From Uranotaenia lowii (taxonomy: Eukaryota > Arthropoda > Insecta > Diptera > Culicidae), in NCBI RefSeq assembly GCF_029784155.1, contig NC_073692.1, forward strand, positions 13,931,752-13,995,751: DNA of 64,000 nt. The letters are read 5' to 3'. Positions 12,478 through 24,700 of the stretch are shown in pieces. Position 1 is the first letter of the stretch. Each line of letters begins with the position of its first letter. The notes below the pieces were generated by a model. The model was not told the DNA's origin. It ran no database searches and worked only from the letters and a program-made list of their open reading frames with translations. Made by a program: the position numbers and the translations under genes.

Positions 12478-13720
12478 CCGTGAAAGCACCAATGGCCACG
12501 CAGTACCAATGGCCGCGCATTTTCAACTTTAATCTTTATTTTCCCCGAAATTCAACAACGAAAATTTCTATGTTTCGCATTTTCGGATACCTCCGCTACG
12601 TATCTATCACTTGCCATACTAGAAATAAATTTATTCTGCTTTTTGAGGTCAGGAAAAAATAAAAACAAACATCGTTTTTGTCGGATGCCAATTTTTCTGT
12701 CGTCCTTAGCAAGTGAGCTTCCTTCCGGGTTCCTTTTTGTAATTCAGTTTTTTGTGTTTAATTCGAGCACCTTGGCAAAAATTTTTGAACGTAAGTTATT
12801 TGTGCTGTAGAATGAATCAATTGTGAAAAAAAGTGAACAGTTTGAAGGTTCTGTTGTGGAAAAAATGACAATTTTGTTGTGCACGGCCATTGGTACACTT
12901 GATTTTTGAATGTTTCTATTGCCGCGCACGGAAAGTATTCTAGTATTTATCAGCAGTTAAACTTAGAGAACTTCTTCGGAATTCACAAAGGTTACATAAG
13001 ATTCACAGGCAAGTATTCCAATCAATGTTTTCCTTCACATAACCGGCTGAAAAAGCACAATTTTTTGAAACAGTGTCAGAAGAAACGATAATCTAATAAA
13101 AATTGCTACAAAGTGTTGGAAATTTGAGGTTAGATAGCAATCCGGATCTGTTTAGTTTAGTTGGTCAGTTTCCTCGTGGATTTTCAGACAGCTCGCCGAA
13201 TTTGTGATGATTTATCGAAATCGGGACCGAAAACATTGTACCATCTTCCGACAAAATAATGCTTTGTAAAAATGGCGCCTCATAATAATTTTGCACTAGA
13301 CTAGTTTCACAAAACAATGACGACAAATCAGTAATTGTTGAGTGAATCTTGAAAATCCTTACATGAGAATAATCGCAATGAGCCTGAGAGCTATGTAAAC
13401 AGCATTTTAAATTGTTTGGATACCTTATTCACTGTTTAAACCAAATTAAGAAGTGCGCGGCCATTGGTACACTTGTGAGCTGCGATTGGAACAAGCATCA
13501 TGAGCGTGCGCGGTCATTGGTACACCAACACTTTTTACAAATTCGCGTTTTTTGTGACGTTAGAATGAAAAATCTCTCACTTTGAAATGTTTCCCTTAAA
13601 GAACGTAAGTTTGACTACGTGTCAGTGCTTTTGTTTTCGGAATCGCACAAAAAACGATTTTTGTACGGCACAGAGAACATTCATCATAGCTTAAATGCGC
13701 GGCCATTGGGTCCTTCACGG
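12478..13720. mobile_element. TA-flanked non-autonomous DNA element with repeated CGGCCATTGG motifs
   Basis: The inverted ends CCGTGAAAGCACCAATGGCC and (inverted) CCGTGAAGGACCCAATGGCC are flanked by TA at 12476-12477 and 13721-13722. The motif GCGCGGCCATTGGTAC or close variants occur in both orientations near 12498, 12883, 13455, 13507 and 13697. 1243 bp with no transposase. The TA duplication fits a Tc1/mariner-like mobiliser. Confidence 0.75.
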
Positions 13721-13722
13721 TA

Positions 13723-15332
13723 GTTGCTGGTTTTGATAACTGTTTAGAGTCAAACTTTTATTTTTTTTTTTTCTAGGAAGGGGGCTGTACCTCCTTTCAA
13801 TCCGGCAATGCTCACAGTATAAGTGAAATCAGTTTTCAAGACATGGCGAATGTATCTGAGAAGTTATATGTCGTAATATGTACGACATGTAGAAGAGCAA
13901 ATTGTTTTGTAATGAAGAAAACCAGTGTTTGTAACTGTTTTTTCAACGAATAACATGTTCTTGCCGGGTTTGAAATAATCTTTTTTTTTCGACAATGACA
14001 AAGTTGGCACGCACTAATACATGAATTCTATTTGTTCTAAAATAATATAAGACGTATTAGACGTTACAATCATTACCTGTATTACTTGCCATATGCATCG
14101 TAGCTCATCCTTCCTTCCGAGGATGGGTGAAATTAAATAACTGACACATTCCCACAATTTAATTTTCTTGCGTAATAAATAGGTACTAGGCACAAAATTT
14201 TCTTCTCCAAAAACACTTCCGCAACTAACAGGCACAGCCTACCAAGTGATGAAAACAAAAACAACTTCTATGTTTCCTAGGCAACATTCCTGAATCCTTA
14301 CGACGAATTGAATGTCTGCATTTAGGCGTTTATCTTTGTACATTATCTAGAACAAAATTTACTCACTGGATTCCTCTACTTCATATTTGTTTTCAAGGAA
14401 AAGTTGAAATGAACAATATTTGAAACCAAATCAACTTGTCGATTATTGAACGATTGCGTCACGCTAGTTTCAATCATACACATATTACTTTTGCGTACAT
14501 GCGATCAATGCGTAGTTGGAAGGCCTAACATCCCTTTTTCGATTAGCTTTATCGATCGCGATTAGTGGGTATCGATCGACAAGATAGGAGCACACGTGCG
14601 AGTAAGAGTAAATTATTGGAAGATTAAAGTAACCTCAATTTTCCCAACCCCATTAGCCCAAGATGGGAGCCATTTGTTGAGCTTTCCCGATTAAATACTG
14701 ACTACTCATTATGTCAAAAAATTGAAACCTACCCCTTAATCTGGAACTCGTAGGAACACGCAAAATGGGTAGTGATCATCGCCGTTTAACGGTTATCTCC
14801 GATCGATGATCAAGCTGAAAAAGGTTTCGAAGAAATCTACCGTTAAAAAATTACAGGTGCATTCGAGGTGTGAAACATCGATTGTAGAATCACATCTGTA
14901 ATTTCGGGTGCTGATATCTCGGGTCGGAAATCTCGAATCTCAATTGTAGGGTACGAGATTGATATGTTGGGATTGATGTGAAATTTCGCATGTGAAATTT
15001 CAGACTGATTTCTTAGATGATGAAAAAATTAAAAGTTTAAGAGAATTCTGTAATCTAAAACTGATGGGTTTCGGAATTGAAACGTGAATTCTTTCTTCAT
15101 TTCCAAAAATACAAGTAAAAAAAATTTGAAATCTGAACTTCCAATCTACCCGGCATAAATCGATCAACGCCAGATGGCAGTTCTAAGTATATCACAAACC
15201 TTAATCGCGTTCGATCTCGATCGACTAGATCCAAGAGGACTTATTCTAAGTGTAGACGCTGACTAGCAGGCGCTAGTGAGTTCGACTAATCCACGGCTAG
15301 CACAGAACCAGCACGCCAGCGCTAGATCAGAA
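13723..15332. other. Upstream region of gene B
   Basis: No gene seen. From about 14500 it becomes GC-richer, with several ATCGATCG and TATCGAT motifs that may be regulatory; this is inference only. Confidence 0.4.
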
Positions 15333-15369
15333 TATAAAACACCGATCATCTGCGAGCTCGCGACTCAGT
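15333..15369 (+). promoter_or_regulatory. Core promoter of gene B (TATA + Inr)
   Basis: TATAAAA at 15333-15339 and a perfect arthropod initiator TCAGT at 15365-15369. The inferred start A (15367) is 34 bp downstream of the first T. It lies on the gene's strand, 410 bp upstream of the ATG, in a locally GC-richer region. Transcription from it has not been tested. Confidence 0.7.
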
Positions 15370-15776
15370 CCGTTTCGGTGTAATTAAGCGGTTAGTTAGT
15401 TGAGCCAACTTCTGTTGAGTGCTGCCTTTTGCTGATCGATCAACCAATCTCAGCCGGCATTTGAGGAGCCTTAGAACGCCTGCAAAGTTATTTTATTGGA
15501 AGGATAGCTAGCCGGCTCGTTTTTTTGCCGATATCGAAAGAACTACATAGTATCGGTTTGCAGTACAAGCACAAGGGTGCGTGAACTTGATCTTGACAGT
15601 GACTTTCGGCGGCAAAGTCAGGCAGGCGCGCGCGTTACGCACGAGAGAAGATCACCGTCTCGATCAGGTGCGAGTGATCATAAGTGTTAAAATAAGTACT
15701 TACGCGTACGCGTTGATTGTTGTGTAACCAGAAGTGGATTTCATTGACCGGCGCTAGAAAGAAATTGTCGTGGAAA

Positions 15777-15843
15777 ATGTATCGATCGTGTTTTGCCGCA
15801 TTGTTGCTGGTCTTGAACGTCGGAATCGGGTTAGCTGAACTAG
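15777..15843 (+). CDS. Gene B coding exon 1 (signal peptide)
   Basis: The context aaaATG opens a 22-codon hydrophobic leader. The exon ends in phase 1 at G|gtatga (15844). Confidence 0.88.
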
Positions 15844-18699
15844 GTATGATTATTAAGAGCAAGGCTTCCTGAAGGGATGGCCCTTTCTAAAGGAAAATAA
15901 GAGATGAATTCAGAAACTTTTAGGAAGGCTCTTAATTTCTAATAAAGAAATGTAAACTGGAAACATAAATTCAGGATATTTTATGATTGGTGAAATCATA
16001 AAATACTAGAAAATAGAAATTTTATAAGAGGAATAAAAAGTTGAACATCTGTTTATAATCATCCTACTAAGGTTTTAAGTTTTGGATTTTTTTTTTTTTA
16101 AATTTGATCATAAATGCAAAATTAAACTTTTTATGACAATTTCAGTTAAATTTTGAGAGCTAAACCTTGATTGCTTTCTCTAAACTCGCTCATTTAAAAA
16201 AAAGATAGATAGGTAATTCACTTTGCTATCAAAGATAAAATATTTATTATTTCAGGATTTAAAATAAAATATTTTATATAAAACTAGCTGACCCGGTGTG
16301 CTTTGTTACACCTTTCAAAAATAAATTGAATTTGTTAAAGTTATTGAAATTTTATTTCTATTTCCAAGGCAGCATTTCCAACAAAATTTCAACAAAACGG
16401 TTTAAAAAAAGATCTGCAACTGGAGTTTCGAATTTCAGTAGGTGATGATTCAATTATACTTTCTTAAATTGATCTTTAAATTTGTTGTTCAAGATCTGAA
16501 ACTTTGATTCTGTTTTTACAAGCTTTATAGATTTTATAATGATATCAAAATGTATGTTTTAATGTTAAGAACTTCCAGCCCTTTCCCTCTTCCCATGCAA
16601 GAAGTGTTCACAAACTACTAAAAAATCATTTTTAGTATCAAAATGTTAATGATAAAATTTTAAACTAGAACCCAGAATTAAGGCAATGTCTCAAATTATT
16701 CTTACGGTTGTTTATCACTTCTAAAAATATGGTTTTTTTTTGCTAGATAAGTTTTCGATTTATGCCAACAAACTTGTATGGAAGCCCTGATTGGTTAGTA
16801 CGTTTTAAAGCTATGCAATTCACATGGAACTCCGATTGTCCCTCCCTCTTTTGCATTGCAATGCAGAAATGTTTGGTACTTTAATAATTTTTTTGCCATA
16901 TACCTAACTTGAAGACTTGACTCATTACTTTTTCAAGTGATGCCAAACAGCAATTGGCATGATTTAAAATCTGGCAACTTTTTATAATGCAAATTACGAT
17001 ATTTTATTTGTTTAAGCAAAAAGTGCAAATTAAATTCATATGGATAAGCTGTAACCTGATGAATCAAGAAAAATAATGGTTTTTAAAGACGAAACAAAAT
17101 GTGTTTGAATTTGTTATTCGACTGAATCAAAGCAATTTTCTCTTTTTTTGAGCTAAAGGTCCTTTTCAAAACTTTTCAAGATTTTAACATACTTTAAACA
17201 TTACTTTTCAGTTCGTTGACAATCGATTGAAAAGCAGATTTTCAAAAATTGAGTGATAAAAATAATCAGTTTATGTTCGACGGTGGTATGACTTTTTTCA
17301 AAAAATGTACAGTGTTTTTCTGTGAATGATTTAAAAAAAGTTGAGTTAATTTAGTCAGATTATTTATTTGGGCCTAACAATTTATAGATGACGAAATAAT
17401 TTATACATATTTTCCCTTCTTAACTAAAAGTTCTTCCGGAAAATGCATTCATTGCATATCCTTACTTTTTGTTATGAAAAAGTGGTTTATTTTATTAATA
17501 ACTTTCACTTGTACTTGCAAAAAATCAAAAAAATCTCTGCACTCGGCCTCTAAATACATCAATCCTATCTCATCCAATTTAAAGGACAGGCTTTAGAGAA
17601 ATGTTTTCGATCTATTTCTGTTGAAAATATCTTATTCTTTTCTCTGTTTTGAATATGAATCAAAACTAACTTTATTCGGACTCGTTTGCTGGCGTTTTTT
17701 AAATTTTAATTTCAAGTTTTTAAACTAAACTGCATAGCATTGACATTAAACCAAATTTCTAGTTCAGAATAAGTAACATCATTTTGAATAATTCATTATT
17801 AACCTACTGGAAACAGCATTGATTTGTAACTTAGATTCTGATTTATTTAGAGTATATAGTATCAGTAAAATTTATCGATTCGATTGTTTTTTCGAGTTTC
17901 TGTGATGGTCGTGAATAGAAAAATGGTTTTGCATATCAAATATCCTTATTGGATGTGCTTTTTTGGTATTGTTATTATTTCTAGCTAAATTTAAACTTCA
18001 AAAACCCCCCTATGGACAAGTCCTTCGCACGGGCATGGTTTTTGCACTTTTTTTTCAATTCTCAATATAGGTTAAATCTAGATAAAAAAATTCCAATCTT
18101 GTATTAAAATTACAAAACCCAGTTCCTTTATTTAAGTTCTAAGAGTTCAATAAGAAAAAAAAATCATAAAACTTTAGTCTTTTTAATTTCAAAAACTTTT
18201 GTTCTGCGTTTTTAGTATTATTTAAGGATTTTTTTTTTAAATATTGCATAATCACAGGAGTTATGGATCTTAACTTTCAGTACTCTTTCAATTGTAGTTT
18301 TTAAACAATTCAATAATTTTATCCTAAATATCGAAACATACTAATACTGCTGCAAAGTTATATTGTCATGTTCTTTTTGTTAAAACAGTTCTACAAATAC
18401 TTCAATCTATACAAAAGGAATGTTTGTGCGACCTGTGAAGCTTTTCATAAATTTAATTTTTAATTTTTAATCATCGTAAAATACTGGTCCATAACTAATA
18501 AAAATAAAAATAGTGTCAGTAGTTGATCAAATATGCACTTTTTAGAAGTTCCTATTTCCCCGCAATCACTCTGATTGGTAGCACGTAATGTTGAAGTTTT
18601 TTTTTTGTTTGGATTCTTTTTTCGTAATTATTTAACTCCCACTTCGAAATTCAAATCCACGAAAGTGTAACGGGAATACAAACAAAAATCGAAGGCTTT

Positions 18700-18757
<58 letters not shown>

Positions 18758-21700
18758 TTTTGATTATAGTCGTTTTACCATTTTTATGGCATTCGCGACT
18801 ATATCAACGTTGCAGTTGGCGGATCGTTATTGAAAAACCATCCGGTACAACTGTGTTCGATGTTTACTCTTGGGCTCGAACTCGCGGACATCGGCTCAGG
18901 AGACAGCAGGCTTGCCAACTGAGCTATATCACAAGCCCAAAGGCTTTAGATGATCACAGGCATTTCTCAGTCCGTTAGTGAGATCTTATTTATATCGTTT
19001 CAAAGAAAAATAAGTTGTGTGATGAATATACTCAGCAGGTTTTTTTTTTTTAAATTTTTCATTATTTCATCAAATTTAGTTCAGGAAAGGCTAGCTAGGC
19101 CTAATCAAAAATAAAAAAAAAATTAACCATTCACAAGTGACAGAGTTTTGTTCTTGAAGCGTAAAGGAAATGAGAAAAGTTTAACAATAAAGACTGGGTG
19201 CACGATTTCGGATTTCTTATCGACATGATTCAGCTTCAAAGTCTCCGATAAAAACTGTGAGTTTTCGACAAAAACAAAATCTGTCATTTTCATAAATTTC
19301 ATAGACATTGAAAATAACTTGACAACTTGAAAATAAACAATCCACGTTACCAAAGTCATAATTTTTTCAAGAATCAGTTTGGCAAGCCTCTCCAAGTGAT
19401 ATCGAAATTAAATTAAGAAAACCCATGAAATCTGTGAAAATTTACTAGTATCAAGAATGTAAACAGTTTTTTTTTGACGGAGATTGCTTCAAAATCTGTG
19501 AAATTATGAATTTTTCTTTTTTGATTTTGGAACCATACATCACATGCAACATTGCAACTTCATATTAAAATACAGTTTTTTCACCGTTTGTAGAAAAAAA
19601 TCGGATCTTCGAGAATAAAAATTGAGTGTGGAAATACTTTGGAAAATGCGCACAGAAAAAAGGATTTTACGTCTAAATATAAATTTAAATAACAGTTCAA
19701 AGCCATACGCTAAATAGACAGTGATTTTACCATAATATTCTCACTATAAGTAATCGTAGTGATTTAGCTTTGTAAAACTTTTAAATTGAAGTGATAACGA
19801 ATTGCACCATCAGTTCACTAATCACTAATCACTTATCGTACTTCCACAGCCAGAACTTTCCGTAAAAGATTCTTGTAATAATTGATTCTTATTCTTCCTT
19901 TTTCTTTGTTCATGTTTTCTATTATGTTAACATAATAACATTGAAATAATAGAAAACATAAAAAGGCCGGGCCCACTGTGGAGCAGAGAACGCATAGACA
20001 TCTGGAACAAAGGAACACCAGTTCCATACGTTTCAAATGAGCAGTATCGTTGGAAGCATGCTAAGGAAAATGCTCCCTGATGAACAAACCATGGGTGATG
20101 TGAAGTAACTTCGCCAATCACTAGGACAATTCTTCAGCGGCTGGAAATGATTTATTTGGTACACCGAAACAAAAACCTAAGAATAAATTCATTTTAAAGA
20201 ATTTGATAAACATAAGGATTTTTAAATTAATTTTTTTTAACTGTTTGGGTTTTCAGAGTACAATCATTTCTGGTCATTGACCAAGGATAAAGCGCCTTTA
20301 CTCGCTCTTGAAAATAAAAAAGAGAAACGGAAAATAATATTAGAAAAAAAACCCTTCAAAGTCTGTTTAGGTTTTTTTTGAAAAAAATTATCCTAATCGT
20401 AGAATAGAATTTTACTTATTGAGTAACCTCGAAAGCTTTCCACAAGCAATAATTTTTCAGTTCTTAATTAAATTACATTTAATTAAAAATTTTAACAAAA
20501 ATCATTGTAATCTACAATGTATGGCTTCCCTCATGCATTTAATATATGATTCGATCTTTATTAAATTTATTTAAATAGCAATTCGTTAATGAATTTTGAA
20601 ATAGATGAATGGGCCAAATGTAAACATATGGAGTTATGAGATGGGTAAAGAGGTCCGTTCGGCGACCTACATTTTGATGCTAAAAAGATCTAAAGGATTT
20701 TTTTTAGAGAAATAAGGAAATATTTTGTTTTATATGTATTTATATGTATTATATTTTTGCTGAGAGCTAATGGAGCTGTCAAACTTTGAGAAGCTGACGT
20801 TGGCGCATTGATCGTATTAAAAACTCGATTAGGATTGTTCGATCTTCGGGAAAAGATCGATCTCCAAGATCGATTCAGATAAACCGTTCTGGGATCGATC
20901 CATCTAAAAAATCGGAGCTTGAAGATCGATCTCCGATTAATCGATCTTTTCCATTTGTAACAAGAGGGAACTGCGTTTTATTTAAATTATGCAAAAAAGA
21001 CACAAAATTTCAAATTTGATCAATCCTTGTACATATGGAAAGAAAAAAATTCTAAGCGCTTTTATGTAAGGTGAACCGGAATTAATGTTTTTAAACAACA
21101 CTAATCACAATCCAAATCTCACGGAAGGGCTTTGATATATTGAAGTAATGTACTGACAAGAAATATTTTAGAGATGAAACGAAATTATTTCAAGGTATTT
21201 TTATTAAGATTATTTAATGTATATGAGAAATATCGAACAAAATATGCGGGAAAAAAATCAAATTTATGAGTTTTTTGATTATCTTTCCGACACCTTACCA
21301 ATAGGTAAATCGTCAGATGTAAACTAGTCAAGCTGTAACTCTAAAATTCAGTTGACTATATCAAATTTAGTTCGCTGCTAGTTTCTACAGCACAAAACGC
21401 TCATCGTGCCCCTATTGATGGTGCTCAAACTGCCCCTACAGTGTCTGATTTTCAGATATCGGCACAAAAATATAAAATGCATTTTAAACCTTTATATCTA
21501 CGTTTTTCAAGTTTCATCCAGTCCATTGACTTTTTTAGTGTCTGAACACGAAACAATGATGTGTCTCACATATTATAGCTGTTTTCTATGATTAAATAAG
21601 CGTCCACCTTAAGGTGGCCAATATGCCCTTATTTTCTCTAAATAAGAACAAAAGATCGAAAAATCGAATCGAAAATAAACCGATCTAATCGTTTTTTTCC

Positions 21701-24700
21701 TGGTCGAAGAATCGACCCAAAAAATCGATAATCGAAGTTGAAAAGATCGATCTTTCAAGGATCGATTCAAGATCGACCAATCCTAAACTCGATACCAAAT
21801 TGAAAGATATGATTTGACAAAAAATATTTTGCAAGATTGAACTTATAAAAACATAAGCATAACGGATTTTTTTTAAATCCCTTTTATGAAAAAAAAAAAA
21901 ACACCTAATTGCACGAGTAAAATTATGAAGGATACTTATCATTGCGCAGCTTGTCTCTTTTAAGCGTTGGCTGTTCGAAGTACGTAAGGTCTTTTAAACG
22001 AAATGTATGTCTCGAACTCATGCATTAAATAGTCGAAAATTGATTTTATAGTGAAATTGGAAGTGTTTTTTTTTCATTTTCTCCCCACCCAAAGTGATTT
22101 CTCCCGATTGTATTCGCTTGCCAATGACATCTGTTTTCTGGATGATTCCACGTATAAAATTATATTTTTACGTTACTTGGAGCTTAGCGCTTATTAAAGG
22201 GAATGGTAAAATTAACTGTATTTTAAGCAGTTCCATCTATCAAGCCAGCCGGAGTACCTCGATAAGTGTATTTATTGGCGGACTTTTAGAAAGGAACAGC
22301 GATGGATCTGGGAGTAATTCACTAGCCGCGATTGCTCACATTTTTGGCCAAAAGCTTTCCCACGCTTGAGGAATAATTCGTAGCACTGTATCAAAATATT
22401 GCACATATCACAATAATTCTTCCCCGGGGTAATATTGATATCACTTATCAACTCAAATTAACAATTTCACGAACAAACCATTAATTTTTATTTATTTTTC
22501 CGGGACGCGAAAAAAATCACGTGCGATGTCATCCGGTCATCGCCTACTCCTCATTCGTAGAAGTGATAACGAATTGCACCATCAGTTCGAACAAAAAAGA
22601 AGATTTCCTAAAAAAAAAATTTCAAATTTTACAAACCATAAAAAAAATTTCAAAAAAATTTCTTTTCTTGTGAATAACGGAAATGATGTTTTTCATAGTC
22701 AATTTGAATATTCGCTCAAAAAAGCAAATCGATTAAAATATACAAATTATCAAAAAATGGTCAAGATTAAGTGAGGTACCTATTCAATTTTGGCTGGTTT
22801 GTGTATTTAAATCAACGGTGTTTGCTTTCCATTTTCATAAAACTCGTGAATTCGCTTTGATTCCCCTTTTATTAGAAATGTTTGCGTCAAACATTTGTCT
22901 TTATAAAAAATGCCCTGTGGCCAGTCTAAAAGATTTAAACTTCAAATTGGCCCGTTGCTTCGAAAGGTTGCTCACCCCTGGTTTTGATCGAATAACACAT
23001 GGAAGAGGCTTTCAAAAAGGTAGAGGCTACCAAATAGGTAATTGATAAAAAAAAACATTCATTTCCGGTTTTTAATTTACTCTAAGCTCTAGTTTTTGAG
23101 AACTGCTTGTATAACAGTTGCCATTAGTTTGGATTATTGGATTAACAGATTTTGAAACATTCTGCACAAATAATAAGTTAAAATTATGATTGACTTTGGT
23201 TTTAAGCCGATTCAAGTAAATCCCATTTGAAGGCAGAGTTTGGTTTAAGAGGGCTAAATTTCACTTGTTTATATGTATGTTACATTTCGATTTTGAGAAA
23301 AAAAAACATAAATTTCTCCCCGGGTAACGAGAAACTGGAAAATACCGCATGCCATTCTATCTTGCATTGCTAAACTCTTTGAATCAATCATAAATGACAA
23401 AATCTATAAACAAGTAAAAAATATTGTAACCAGCAAACAACATGGATTTTTCAAAGGGCGCTCTACTGCATCAAATCTTCTCGAATTCGTTACATACGTA
23501 ATCAATTCCATGTGCCAAGGCTTTCACGTTGAGGCTCTTTATACTGATTTCAGCAAAGCTTTTGACCGCATCGGACCGCACCTTTTGATTCTAAAATAAA
23601 AAAAATTGACTGTCATCCAAATCTTCTTTCTTGGCTTCAATCATACTTAACCGATCGAACACAAATTGTTCGTTTCAAAAACGAATTATCCAAACCCGTA
23701 GCTGTAACCTCCGGTGTGCCTCAGGGGTTTCATCTAGGACCTCTTCTTTTCATACTGTTCGTAAATGACATTTCCTTCATTCTAAAACGCATTGAATTAC
23801 TTTTATATGTGCTGACGATATGAAACTTTTTTTGAAAATCAAAACAACCGAGGATGTTGAAGCGTTTCAAAACGAAACCAATTTGTTCTATGAATGGTGC
23901 AACAAAAGTCTTCTTCAATTGAACGTTAAAAATGCAACTCCATATCGTTTAGTAGAAAACAAATTTACCCACTCATTGAAACTAAATTAAGCAGTGAACC
24001 GGTACAAAAATGCCAAATTGTAAGAGATCTTGGTGTCATCTTGGATTTGAAACTTACGAAAATAAACTGGATCACATTTCCTCTTCCATCATACGAATCA
24101 AGTTGTAAGCTAATTGACATAGAACCTCTCAGTAAACGTAGGGAATTTTCTCAAATTTTGTTTTTAAATGATATTGTTACACAAAGAATAAACAGTCCTA
24201 AATTACTGTCAAAACTCCATTTTTGTGCACCCTCCCGTCCATTAAGAAACAAACAATTATTTTACATTAAATTTTATGACAAGGACTGTGCAAAATATCA
24301 ACCCATTAATCAAATGATATACAAATACAATGCAGAAAGTGAAATTATAGACGTAACAATGAACAAAACACTATTAAAAATTGCATTTAAAAACAAATAC
24401 ATACTTACAACTACAAAATAATAGATAACATTAGTTTTAACTAGTTTTAAGTATTGTAATCTACGAAATTTGACGAAATAAATAAATAAATAAATAAAAA
24501 GATCGTTTTCCTGAATGATGATTTGCAAAAGGCTTTTGGTTAATTTGCTGAAAAAAAACCATAAAGTATTTTCCAGAGACGAACCATCTAAAAGCTCTAA
24601 AAGTCTCTTAATTTAATAAAGTAAAAAAAATGTAGATATAAGTTTTACATAAGATTAAGAAACAGTTTGGATCCCGAACTCAGATAAAGTTCTTCTCGAA

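Noticed and set aside
14014..14235. 73-codon minus-strand ORF upstream of gene B
   Set aside because: No recognisable domain or supporting splice sites; probably chance or eroded repeat.
22094..22369. 91-codon ORF in a GC-richer patch
   Set aside because: No family resemblance or splice sites that extend it; composition does not differ between frames.
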